A stretch of DNA of 64,000 nucleotides from positions 33,389,046 to 33,453,045 of the forward strand of contig CM067068.1 of the NCBI GenBank assembly GCA_033980235.1, written 5' to 3'. Of this stretch, positions 32,265 through 42,339 are shown in pieces. This DNA is from Diadema setosum. Its lineage: Eukaryota > Echinodermata > Echinoidea > Diadematoida > Diadematidae. Both the position numbers and the translations under genes were made by a program. The notes beneath the pieces are model-generated. The model was not told where the DNA came from. It saw only the letters and a list, made by a program, of their open reading frames with translations, and made no database searches. The number at the start of each line of letters is the position of its first letter. The first letter of the stretch is position 1.

Positions 32265-33846
32265 TTACATTGGAAATTTTGACATTTTACAGTCCCAAAA
32301 CTGCCGTTTGTAGCTATATTCTTCGCTTTAGAAATTAAGGGGGGGGGGGGGGGGAGGCACACCGTGCGCAACTGCTGTCAATCACTGGCAGCAACATCAG
32401 GAGAATGGCATAGCGATTTTAATGCGAGCGAGCGGAGCCCGCGAGCTTGAAAATTTTGACATAGGCCCTAATGCTTTTACATGCTAAAAACTGCGTTTGT
32501 AGCTATACTTCTTCGCTTAAATGGAAATCAAGGGGGGCCGCACCGGGCGCAACTGTTGTCAATCACTGGCAGCAACATCAGGAGAATGGTATAGCGATTA
32601 AATGCGAGCGAGCGAAGCGAGTGAGCTTGAAAATTTTGACATTTTACAGTCCAAAAACTGCCGTTTGTGGCTGTATTTTTTTTGCTGTGGAAATTAAGGG
32701 GGGCGCACCGGGTGCAACTGCTGGCAATTACTGGCAGCAACATCAGGAGAATGGCATAATGCGAGCGAGTGAAGCGAGCGAGCTTGAAAATTTTGACATT
32801 AATTTTACAGTCCCAAAACTGCCCCTTTTGGCTGTATTTCTTCGCTTTGGAAATTAAGGGGGGCGCACCGGGCGCAACTACTGGCAGTTACTGGCAGCAA
32901 CATCAGGGGAATGGCATAACGATTGAATACGAGCGAGCGAAGCGAGTGAGCTTGAAAATTTTGACTTTTTACAGTCCCAAAACTGTCGTTTGTAGCTATA
33001 TTTTTCGCTTTGGAAATTAAGGAGGGGCACACCGGGCACAACTGCTGCAGGCAATTACTGGCAGCATGCAACATCAGGAGAATGGCATAACGATTAAAAT
33101 AATGAAAGCGAGCGAGTTTGAAAATGTTGACATTTTACAGTCCCCATACTGTCGTTTGTGGCTGTATTTTTTCGCTTTGGAAATCAAGGGGGGGGGGGAC
33201 ACACCGGGCGCAACTGTCGGCAGTTACTGGCAGTAACATCAGGAGAATGGCATAACGATTAAATGCGAGCGAGCGAAGCGAGTGAGCTTGAAAATTTTGA
33301 CATTTTACAGTCCCCAAAACTGTCGTTTGTTTGTGGCTGTATTTTTTCGCTTTGGAAATTAAGGAGGCGCACCGGGCGAAAACTACTGGCAATTACTAGC
33401 AGCAACATCAGGAGAATGGCATAATGATTAAATGCGAGCGAGCGAAGCGAGCGAGCTTCAAAATTTTGACATTTTACAGTCACAAAACTGCCGTTTGTAG
33501 CTATATTTTTCGCTTTGGAAGTTAAGGAGGGCGCATCGGGCGAAAACTGCTGGCAATTACTAGCTGCAACATCAGGAGAATGGCATAATGATTAATGCGA
33601 GCGAGCGAAGCGAGCGAGCTTCAAAATTTTGACATTTTACAGTCCCAAAACTGCCGTTTGCAGCTATATTTTTCGCTTTGGAAATTAAGGGGCCGGGGCG
33701 CACCGGGCGCAACTGCTGCCATTCACTGGGAGCAGCATCAGAAGAATGGCATAGCGATTAAATGCGAGCGAGCGGAGCGAGCGAGCTTTAAAATTTTGAC
33801 ATTTTAGACTCCAAACACTGCCGTTTGTAGCTATATTTTTCGCTTT
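32265..33846 (+). repeat. 168-bp tandem satellite, about nine copies
   Basis: The block GCAACATCAGGAGAATGGC (with variants) recurs at about 32391, 32572, 32737, 32897, 33068, 33233, 33402, 33566 and 33732: spacings of 160-181, mean 168. Each unit also holds GCGAGCGAAGCGAGCGAGC, AAAATTTTGACATTTTACAG, a TGCCGTTTGTAGCTATATTT block and GGGCGCACCGGGCG. Conceptual peptides are repeat artefacts. Confidence 0.95.
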
Positions 33847-34477
33847 TGTTTGTCCCACTTTTATGGGGGAACCACCCCCCCCCCCCATCGACGCCTCTGC
33901 ATATGAGGGTGCTTTTGTTAAGTGAAAGATCTGCTGCACACTCTTTGATAAATTAGGGAAATATACGTCAATCTCAAAAGTGTTCAAAGTCTATCGAAAG
34001 GGATCCTGTATAGCGGAGCTTTTGCATGTTTATGATTGCAATACAACGATCTGGTGCGTAGTTCTGGCGATATTTGGACAATTTTCCATTAAGAAAGTTC
34101 GAGATTTGTCCTCATCTCGGGAATTGCTTGGGGGATAAATTATTTGTCTGCCTAAACACTTTCGTAGGGGCGGGCAGATGCCCCTTTGCCCCCCCCCCCC
34201 CCCCCGAGATAGATTCGACGCCCCTGATCTTCCCTGGGTATGCTCATAGATGTATCCTGACTGAGTCACCAGTCACTGTCGTTTCTCAGGAATGATTCAG
34301 GAAATGGAGGGGGTTCAATTATGGCAATATAGTTTTTGTTATTGTTTGTTTGTTTTCGTACATATATTGTGGATGGTCCCCAGTTACTCGCGTCATAGCA
34401 TGTTTACATATAGGCCTATACTATTTGACGTTGTCAACGTCTGAGCCATACCTTACATTGTATGTCGATGTTACTTT

Positions 34478-34506
34478 CTTCGCGAGCGAGCGAAGCGAGC
34501 GAGCGC
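34478..34506 (+). repeat. Stray GAGCGAAGCGAGCGAGC motif
   Basis: A near-palindromic block, the same as in the satellite units, stands alone outside the array; a weaker form lies at 32192-32210. Confidence 0.7.
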
Positions 34507-34918
34507 TTGAGAAAATTATGTATACATTTTCCTACAAGATAGAATACTGTTCAGCTCTGTTACCTGTCTGAAGGCCTGCGTACAAACGTCATGCAATATG
34601 CCAAAATTGATACAATCACATTCTGCTTCCTCCATTTTTTTTTTCAAAATTCAGGGGGGGGGGGATGATTGTACAGGCCATCCCCCCCTCATCCATTTCA
34701 GGGGGGGATATATCCCCCCCCCCCATCCCCCCCGGGATTTACGCCCATGCAATGTGCGTTTTAATGTTTCCAGGTTAACATGCCTGTACAGTGACGGAGC
34801 GATCGTTAATGGGCAACTGCACTGAAGCAAATAACTGAAGTAAATCATTTTCACACATCAATAGATATATAATGTACTCTTGAATTAATCCCTAAAGGAT
34901 TGTAACAACCATCCCAGG

Positions 34919-35019
34919 ACATTTGAACATCGTTGATGTAAATAAGGAATAGGAGTGGCCCAAATAAACTACCTTGAGGCAAGAGATAAACTGCATGGAA
35001 GAAGAGAACCGTTAACGTT
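34919..35019 (-). pseudogene. Non-LTR retroelement R, segment 2: RT motif PQGS
   Basis: The minus strand encodes LPQGSLFGPLLFLIYINDVQ. This is RT motif B, which belongs between the SKAFDT motif of 36043-36960 and the YADD region of 31227-31387. Confidence 0.88.
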
Positions 35020-36042
35020 AAAGATAATATAAAGTTTTGGTATTACCTCAAAAGTTTCCCTGAATTTCCTTGTCTTAGTTTGTGTTTCAGGTTAAAGTAC
35101 CTTTCATATAACTAACACTGTGAGACTTACTCGCCCCAAAGTGCTCTCATGTCTTAGTAATCATGCAATAATGGTTTCGTACCAGAGCCGCCGCCGTACG
35201 GCGGCGAGGTAGTATACGTATTGCACGAAACCATTATTGCATGATAACTGCGACCAGCAGCGTGCAGCCCCATACGCATACTGAGTAGCTAACTGCGACC
35301 AGCAGCCCCATACGCATAGTTAAATGGGGCTTCGCATTGTAGCTTAGAGGATCGTTACAGATTTAATATTGCGGGTAAATATCAACTTAAAATCCAAGGA
35401 AAATCTTCAATTTGAAGACTTACCAATTAAGTTGAAGTCTTGAAAACAGGCTTCGGGCAACGTTTGGTTCTGCCAATAGTCCCTTTATGTTCGAATTGAT
35501 GACTGAATGTGACTCGGTCGAGAGGACCTTGGGGAGAGCTACACTGAATTGACGGCCAGCGCATGCGCACACAAACACCTTATCCGTTCGTGGATTTGAA
35601 ATTAATTCGCATGTGATGTGTGCGTATGCGCTGGCCGTAGTAATCAGTGCATGTAGCTCTCCCAAGGTCCTCTCGACAGAGTCACATTCAGTCATCAATT
35701 CGAACAGAAAGGGACTATTGGCAGAACCAAACGTTGCCCGAAGCTTGTTTTCAAGACTTCAACTTAATTGGTAAGTCTTCAAATTGAAGAATTTTTTGGA
35801 TTTTAAGTTGACATGTACCCGCGATACTAAATCTGTCATGATCCTGAATCCTACAATGCGAAGCCCCATTACGCTATGCGTATGGGGCTGCTGGTCGCAG
35901 TTAATTGCATGATTACTAAGAAATGAGAGCACTTTGGGGCGAGTAAGTCTCACAGTGTTAGTTATTTGAAAGGTACTTTAACCTGAAACATGGAAATTCA
36001 GGGAAACTTTTGAGGCACCAAAACTTTTTATTATCTTTAACA
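35020..36042. mobile_element. 1-kb foldback element (family F), copy 1
   Basis: Nearly the whole element is one palindrome with its centre near 35590. Outer arms: 35020-35175 against 35905-36042 (GTTAAAGATAAT, GAGACTTACTCGCCCC and complements). Core arms: about 35247-35580 against 35600-35905 (CTGCGACCAGCAGC, TTCAATTTGAAGACTTACCA, GAATTGATGACTGAATGTGA, GGCCAGCGCATGCGC and complements). The core is repeated at 44459-45095. No coding frame. It interrupts retroelement R after codons for FRNYLSDRKQYVKDN. Confidence 0.9.
35163..35245. repeat. Small hairpin nested in one arm of the foldback
   Basis: CATGCAATAATGGTTTCGT and its exact inverse (35226-35245) flank an 18-bp perfect palindrome, CGCCGCCGTACGGCGGCG (35189-35206). 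The opposite arm of the foldback lacks this segment, so it is a separate insertion or a later expansion. Confidence 0.85.
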
Positions 36043-36960
36043 TATTGCTTACGGTCTGATAGATAATTTCTGAACTACTCCAAGGCCCTTTCTCGAATCC
36101 CATAGTGACATAATTTGTGGAAAAGTATTTCATGGTTTATGGTATCGAAGGCCTTGGAGAGGTCCAGAAAGATACTTACAGTATGAAGAGATGAGCCAAT
36201 TGAATGAGCAATTTGGTCAATTAATGTCAAAGGGCATGCGATGTACTATGTTCTGACGAAAGCCAAACTGTTTATTACTTAAAATGCTGTGTTTATTCAG
36301 AAAGTAGTCCTAATAGTCCTATTGTATCATATTTTCTACGTACTTTAGACAAAGAAGTACGTAGCGATATCGCTCTGTTATTACTCAATATTTGATTGTT
36401 ATACTTTTTTTTTAAAAGTAGGAATAACTTTGGCCAGCTTCATATCATCTGGACCCTTGCCAGCTGTTAGAGACAAATTGAAAATATGAACCAGATGCTC
36501 AACAATTTGATCAATGATAGTCTTTAAAAGATGATTATCTATTTTATCAAAACCAGAACTTTTTTTGCGATTTCAAATCATTAACAATATCAATAACCTC
36601 ACTGGAGTTTGTTAATTTGAAAAAAAAAATAGAACTGGGATTTTTGGATCCTGTAGAAACTCATAAAACTGTTAGAGGCGGGGATAGATTGGGTTAATCT
36701 TCACCAGTTTCAGAAAAATAAGAATTAAATATTTCAGCCATCTGTCTGGGTTCGCTCAAATTCTCATCCCCAACTTTTAAGTGAGATATCACTGCAGATT
36801 TCTCACTCGTATTCAAAACATGATCAATTAATTTCCATGTATTTTTCATATCATCTTTATGTAAAATTATCTGATCTGCATAATATGGTTTCTTTGCAGA
36901 AACATACGTGCTTGCAATCATTATGCATGTGACTTTTTTTTCTTCATAAACCATTCTATA
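36043..36960 (-). pseudogene. Non-LTR retroelement R, segment 1: linker and first RT motifs
   Basis: The minus strand encodes KKPYYADQIILHKDDMKNTW, KLIDHVLN and AEIFNSYFSETGED (36694-36890), then LNKHSILSNKQFGFRQN (about 36290) and [16 protein letters not shown] (about 36165), FRNYLSDRKQYV (about 36060). This is the endonuclease-RT linker followed by RT motifs 2a and A. The stretch 36310-36690 has frame changes. The endonuclease itself is missing. Confidence 0.88.
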
Positions 36961-37940
36961 TTTAGAAAACTAGATTAGGTATTCTGCTCAATATCAATTA
37001 GTGTCAGATCGTTGGAGGTTAGTTCCAAAAACGCAACGTCCCTCTCGTTAATGAAAGTAGGCCTAAAGGGAGGGGGATATCTCTCACAACCCCCCCCCCC
37101 CCAACTTATCCACCTTCATAGTCGTCCATTTTGAAAACTGAAAACTTTCCAAATATTTCACCAAAACTAGGGTACTATACATCGCCGAACCAAAATGCTG
37201 AAAATGCAAAAGATCCCTCGAGTGGATGGAAGGATACCCTTCTGACACGTCCTCCCGGTTTATATCTCCCTGATAAGTTCATAGAGCAGACTGATCCGCG
37301 GAAAAAAGTGACACTTTTACCACGATTCAGCGGAGTTATCCCCCGAGCTAGACACCCACGAGTCATCCGGCCAACAAGCTTGATATTGAAAACACACATA
37401 CAAACAAACAAACAAAGCCATACACCCACGAATCACACAGCCCACGAGTTAGACACCCGCCAAGTTATCAAGGACCACGAGCAACAAAACACTTTATAAC
37501 TAGCTCGTGGTGGGTTGTGACTCGTGACATGCAACCAATTTAGTTATTCCCAACGTCCCCGAATGTTTTCATTCTTATTCGTTTAATTTTACAGTATTCT
37601 ATTATATTCTATTTTGTATTTGTTGATTTTATGATCGTTGTACTGTACTTAAATGTAAAAAAAAAACACCAAACAAACAAGCCTTGACCATGAACAACTG
37701 GCAAAGTCTGCCTGATAATGATCCGAAGTGATTCGCAGCAGGACTAGTATTCTTCATGTTCTTATCTTCCATAATGTTGGTTTCATTCTTCATGTCCAAA
37801 GGCCGACCTGAAGTAAAGTGCCATGAGTGCTGTAGGCCTACAGCTGTGGTTTGAGTACGTGCAACCTGGGATATCGTGCATGGCAGAGCATCTTTATGTT
37901 TACACAACAATAATACCATAGTTACATTATTCATTCGCTC
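36961..37940. other. Intergenic DNA with ACCCACGAGT words
   Basis: A C run sits at 37089-37102. Words like CACCCACGAGT recur at 37350-37450, and an inverse form (CTCGTGGTGGG) lies near 37503. No gene is recognised; the 122-codon plus frame at 37131 has no domain. Confidence 0.35.
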
Positions 37941-37984
37941 TGTTTGCGTTGTCACATGCATACGAAGTTTCTACATTGCAGGTT

Positions 37985-38450
37985 AATGATTAACGTTAGG
38001 TATTTATTGTATCGTATTTTCCTGTTGCAGAAAAGAGCGGTACGTATCATTTCAAAGTCTTCACAAGATAGCCATACAAAGTCATTGTTTCATGAATTGA
38101 ATATACTGCCAGTGTTTTTACTTTATGATTATCAAGTGGTTTGTTTCATGCATTCATATACTAATAATGTTACCAGAAGTATTTGATAATTTGTTCCAGA
38201 AGTATTTCATAACTTGTTCGTGCGAAATATGTCAATTCCCAATTATAATACAAGACGTGCAAATGATTTTCGGGTGCAATATGGAATGTCTTCATTTACA
38301 AACTATCCTATGCAGACCACCTGAATTATGGAATATGTTTCCTGAGAGTATCAAACGATGAAGTACTGTTATAAGTTTTAAAGTAAAAATGGAAAAAAAA
38401 ATATTTAGTACAAAAGTTTATATCGGATAATAAATTAGATATAATTTTTT
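37985..38450 (+). pseudogene. Non-LTR retrotransposon C-terminal fragment, plus strand
   Basis: The plus strand encodes RIFLLQKRAVRIISKSSQ, HTKSLFHELNILPVFLLYDY and QVVCFMHSYTNN, then after a frame change LPEVFDNLFQKYF and PPELWNMFPESIKR. LLQKRAVRII through GPxLWNxLP is the tail of jockey/CR1-like elements. It resembles the tail of retroelement R but lies in the other orientation and is a separate copy. Confidence 0.8.
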
Positions 38451-38459
38451 CAGTCAGGC

Positions 38460-41420
38460 TGAGTTTAGTCTAACACTTTTTATGTATCTCTTGCAACCCG
38501 TCGCTCTTGATAGACTGACGCTCACTATAGGGAGTGTCCGGAATGTATCCTTTAAGTTTTGTCCTCTGAGAATATAAATTCACAGCCAAAGCGTGTGGTG
38601 AACAATACGGCCCATGTCACATAATACATCACACGTTGTTAAGCTGCTACCGCCATGTGAGCAATTCCAGCTGCTAAACGAATTCACTTTGTTAGATTCG
38701 TTTTTGTGAACCTTTATCACCTCTGATAATGACATGATGGAGAAGGTTAACAGTTTACTGTAAGATGCACGCATATATTAATACTACGTCTCTTCCAACA
38801 TTATCGTCATGCACATTCCCTTGAGTGTTTTCAGTGAATAGAATGTGAATGCAGATCAGTTTATGTTTGATAAAAAAAAAACCGACAGTTCAAAACTGTT
38901 GGTTATTACAATCAACTTAATGCTATCGCCAATCCAATATGTATCAAAGGGGTCATGAATACATAGATACAGATTAATATTCACAAAGCATGACTAATTT
39001 ATTGTCATTTTTGGCATAACAAAACAAAAGAGCGGCACCGACTCACCTCCTCCGGAGAGGGGATATAATATGTAGACGTCGGTTACAAAGGAATGAGTGT
39101 GTAGGAATGATTTGAAAAAAAAAAATGTGGAATATTTTTCATACTTTCGTGGTATAAGTAGTGTAACGTAACGGTATTTGTTGTCCAACAATGATGGAAC
39201 CTGAACTTAGCCAAAAGTTTCAAATTTCATTACTTTTTAATGTATTGGCCAATCTCTCTCAAACTCTGTTGATGTCTTCTTATTATTTCGCAGCATTTGA
39301 TGAATTTGCACGATAGTTAATTCCCATTTATCAATTTCATGGTACCATATTATTTTAATTCATGTGCCAACATAATTACCGTCTTTCGTGCTGTGTTTTC
39401 CTCAATTTCTCACACTTTTATCATACATACTATACTTCCCAGGGAAAATACAACTTCTCATGCATGCCCTGTGTAATTATGAGGAGTATCAATGATTAGA
39501 CAATTTGAACTCGTGATTTATTGATCTAGTAACATGCGTTATTCTGAATATTCAGACGGGGACATCTTAACCACCAGTTTTGGTTCAAGTATGTTTGGAC
39601 AAATTTTCATGCACACGTATTTTTTAGAAAGAAATGTAAAAGAATGGAATTATATTTCCCCTCCACAGTCAATACTCAACCGTCCCTAGGTATTTTTAAA
39701 ACAGAACCAAAAATGCCAAAATGAGTACAGCAGGTACTGCACATCGTATTTACATCGTTCTTGGTATTTTTTTTTTTCATGAGTTCAACTGATGAAAAAT
39801 TGTCTTTGCCCCGTTAGTTTCCGTGATTTCTCGCGTTTGCTGAAGTTGTATTGAACGACACCCACGCCATTGACGATTGATTCCAGAGAAAAATGCAGAC
39901 CGGATCTGTAATCCCAAGGATTACTCGTTGGTTTTATTGACCTACCCTGCCTTCATTATCCCATACTGACTAAATCCATTGTGGTAACTTTGATGCGTGT
40001 ACTTGTGATCATCATACAAAACGTGTGCCACGGACATAGCGGATTAATGCCTTGCGGCCAGCCTGCTATACAGTATTTATGTACCTTTAGTCTCTGTACG
40101 GAACAAAACGCGACTGCCAGATTGTTTGGATTCCAGACACTCTGCTCGTACGCTTTCGCTCCAGAGTGACGCCTTCAACGTCGAAAACTGGACTAGCTTT
40201 AGGTTGATTTAATTGCCTTCAGCAAAGGCTGCGAATTCGTCGCCGCGGAGTCCAGGTCGCAGAGGGTCTGGAAACTCGACTAGCAAATAGCTATATCGTG
40301 CCTATTTATTGAAAGAGTGGAGACCACCTCGCACGCTGGCTTTGGTATATAGAATATTAATAATTCTATCATATAAGAAATTCGATGGATTTTTGTTAAA
40401 ACGGGATATACAACATCTTATCATTATAACTCTGCAAACTTCTAGATAGTGTAACATACATTCTACTTTCCACTTCTATTCAATTTACAACCACATCCTG
40501 TACGCTGCCATTGGATGATGGCGCAAGCAAGTATAGGCCTAACAACATTAAATATGTCACTCCTCACGACTTCTTTACTATATCTTTCCCTTCATCATCA
40601 TCATCATCATCACCAACAATGATCTCTTGGGATAAATAAGGACTATTGCAGCTTTAAACGGTGCATAATATATACAACGCTGCGCAGAGGAAAGGAACAG
40701 CAATAAGCTGAAAAAGTATAATGCTTGTTGTAATAGAGATACTGCTTTAATCTATAACTGCAATGCTGCCATTTTTAAACAAACCACGCAACAACAAACA
40801 CTCAGGGATCATGAATACCCATTCTCAAAGTAGATAATGACGGGGCTAGGTAGATATACATAGTAGATACCTTTCTTCTCTCATCTTGTAGTGTTTCCAT
40901 AATGAGGTTGCAATCTTTTACATAAATAAACATGAATATGATCACAAATATTTTCAGAGTCTTTCTGTTTTCTTTCCGGGAAGGGGGAGGGGAAAAGGAG
41001 GCGGGGTGTTTTAATTTCTGATAAATCTTCGAGTTACATCTTGGTGGTAACCGCTTGGCAGTGAGGTGTTATCCTATTACAGGTCCTGAATCAGAAAGGA
41101 GACTATCGAATGAGGCTAATGATACCTGAACAGGAATTTTCAATTAAAAATTTATTGAACTTGGAATTAACATTAAAGTGTAGTACAATTACTGAAAAGA
41201 TGTGCTGAAGGAACGTATTGCATAGAGTTACACTGCTTTGTGTGTGTAGAATCAAGAAACCTTATACATGCAAAATTCACGATAAGAGCTTAATTGACGT
41301 TATCAGTTTGACAATATTTCCACCTAATTGCATCTGCGAAATTAAGCATAACTATTCTTGAGATACATCATCGAGATTCATTGCTATATCTAAAAAAAAA
41401 AATAATAAAGATAAAAATGA
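38460..41420. other. Intergenic DNA, nothing firmly recognised
   Basis: Single-copy-looking AT-rich DNA with a short (ATC)n run at 40597-40614. No frame here has a recognised domain or good splice context. Confidence 0.35.
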
Positions 41421-41429
41421 TAAATTGAG

Positions 41430-41600
41430 GCTGATAAAGGGGCGGATCCAGGAATTCCTTAAAGAGGGGGCGCCTTTACGAAATTAAAGGGGAGCGCACT
41501 CCCCTTCAATTTTTTTTCTTGGCAATTCTTTTGTTTAAGCAAATAAAGTGGGGTGCGCTCCCGGCGCATCCCCCCCCCCCCCGATTGGCCACTGTGATAA
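41430..41600. repeat. GC-rich repeat with poly-C
   Basis: AGGGGAGCGCACTCCCCTTC and GTGGGGTGCGCTCCCGGCGC are partly inverted, and a C run follows at 41571-41582. It resembles the G/C-run repeats near 34 kb. Confidence 0.5.
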
Positions 41601-41628
41601 GGCAAATAAAAAAATTGTTTGTTTGCCC

Positions 41629-41946
41629 TTAACCGTCAAAACCCAAGAAGGTCGGTAGGTCGTTTTTGTTTTTGTTTTTGTTTTTGTTTTTGTTTTTGTT
41701 TTGTTTTTTAAATACAGGGTACCCTTTTTTCCATGTCAATGCACTCAAAACTCCGAGAGATTCATTCAAATTTACGTCTTGCCAGGGCCCGGTACGCGAG
41801 GCAGAAACACTCACTGACAAACACTTATAACGTTCATCTTTGTTAAATTTTGCAAACAGCTCCAAAACAGTACCTTCTAGTTTTGGTGCCATGACAGCTG
41901 GTAACGGATGCTGCAAAAAGTAGCCATCTTGTGAAGGACTGCACAC
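41629..41946 (-). CDS. Unrecognised open frame, possible exon or repeat-derived
   Basis: The minus frame encodes a peptide with VMAPKLEGTVLELFAKFN, DERYKCLSVSVSASRTGPW and LGVLSALTW, then a KNKNK tract from the GTTTTT repeat, then a stop. The amino-acid mix before the repeat is plausible for protein, and an AAG|GT-like donor occurs at the end of LTWKK. No family was recognised, no clear start or acceptor is seen, and the ends abut repeats, so it may be transposon-derived. Confidence 0.25.
   Translation of the reverse strand: MCSPSQDGYFLQHPLPAVMAPKLEGTVLELFAKFNKDERYKCLSVSVSASRTGPWQDVNLNESLGVLSALTWKKGYPVFKKQNKNKNKNKNKNKNDLPTFLGFDG
41659..41707. repeat. (GTTTTT)n microsatellite
   Basis: Seven to eight units of GTTTTT. 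Confidence 0.9.
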
Positions 41947-41963
41947 TAACCCATTTTTTCTGC

Positions 41964-41991
41964 CGGTCCGACCTGTCTCTGTCGGACCGGT
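41964..41991. repeat. Perfect 10-bp stem hairpin
   Basis: CCGGTCCGAC and GTCGGACCGG are separated by eight bases; GGTCCGA recurs about 30 bp to the right. Confidence 0.85.
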
Positions 41992-42339
41992 AAATGCCCC
42001 GTTTTACTTTTTTTTACAGGTCCGAACAGAAAATTTACCGGTCAACAACGACAACATAAAAAACATTAAATGACTTGCAAACGTATTTTCTTGTTTTTTG
42101 TGGATGTACCCCCCTCATGTAAATTTACAGATTAATATTTTTTTTTCTTCAAAACTTGCATTATTTATTGCACAAGAAATTTAAAAATAAAGACAGGAAA
42201 AAAATTAGAATGTTTGTTTGTGAATTAGTGTAAAATGATAATGAACAAAATGAGATTGTATGAAATGCGTTTGTGACTTTTTCTAAACATCAGCGCACGA
42301 ACTTGCTGCGTAACCTGCTCTTGGTGGTCAGTTGGATTG

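Larger units (their letters stand above)
31388..34918. mobile_element. 3.5-kb inverted-end insertion carrying a satellite array
   Basis: Inner inverted repeats of about 80 bp (31432-31514 and 34835-34916) share GATGGTTGTT, AAGAGTACATTATATATCTA and GTGTGAAAAT. Outside them ACATTTAA (31380-31387) and ACATTTGA (34919-34926) are a 7-of-8 match, consistent with an 8-bp target duplication in the RT frame. The interior has G and C runs and the 168-bp satellite; no transposase is recognisable. An 8-bp duplication would fit a hAT-type element, but that is inference. Confidence 0.7.

Noticed and set aside
32471..33807. Several overlapping frames with similar peptides in the 32-34 kb region
   Set aside because: They are translations of the 168-bp satellite; the period is not a multiple of three in all units and the frames stop at random.
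32265..33846. CRISPR-like array
   Set aside because: Repeats are about 168 bp with no short constant repeat and variable spacers, and the genome is animal.
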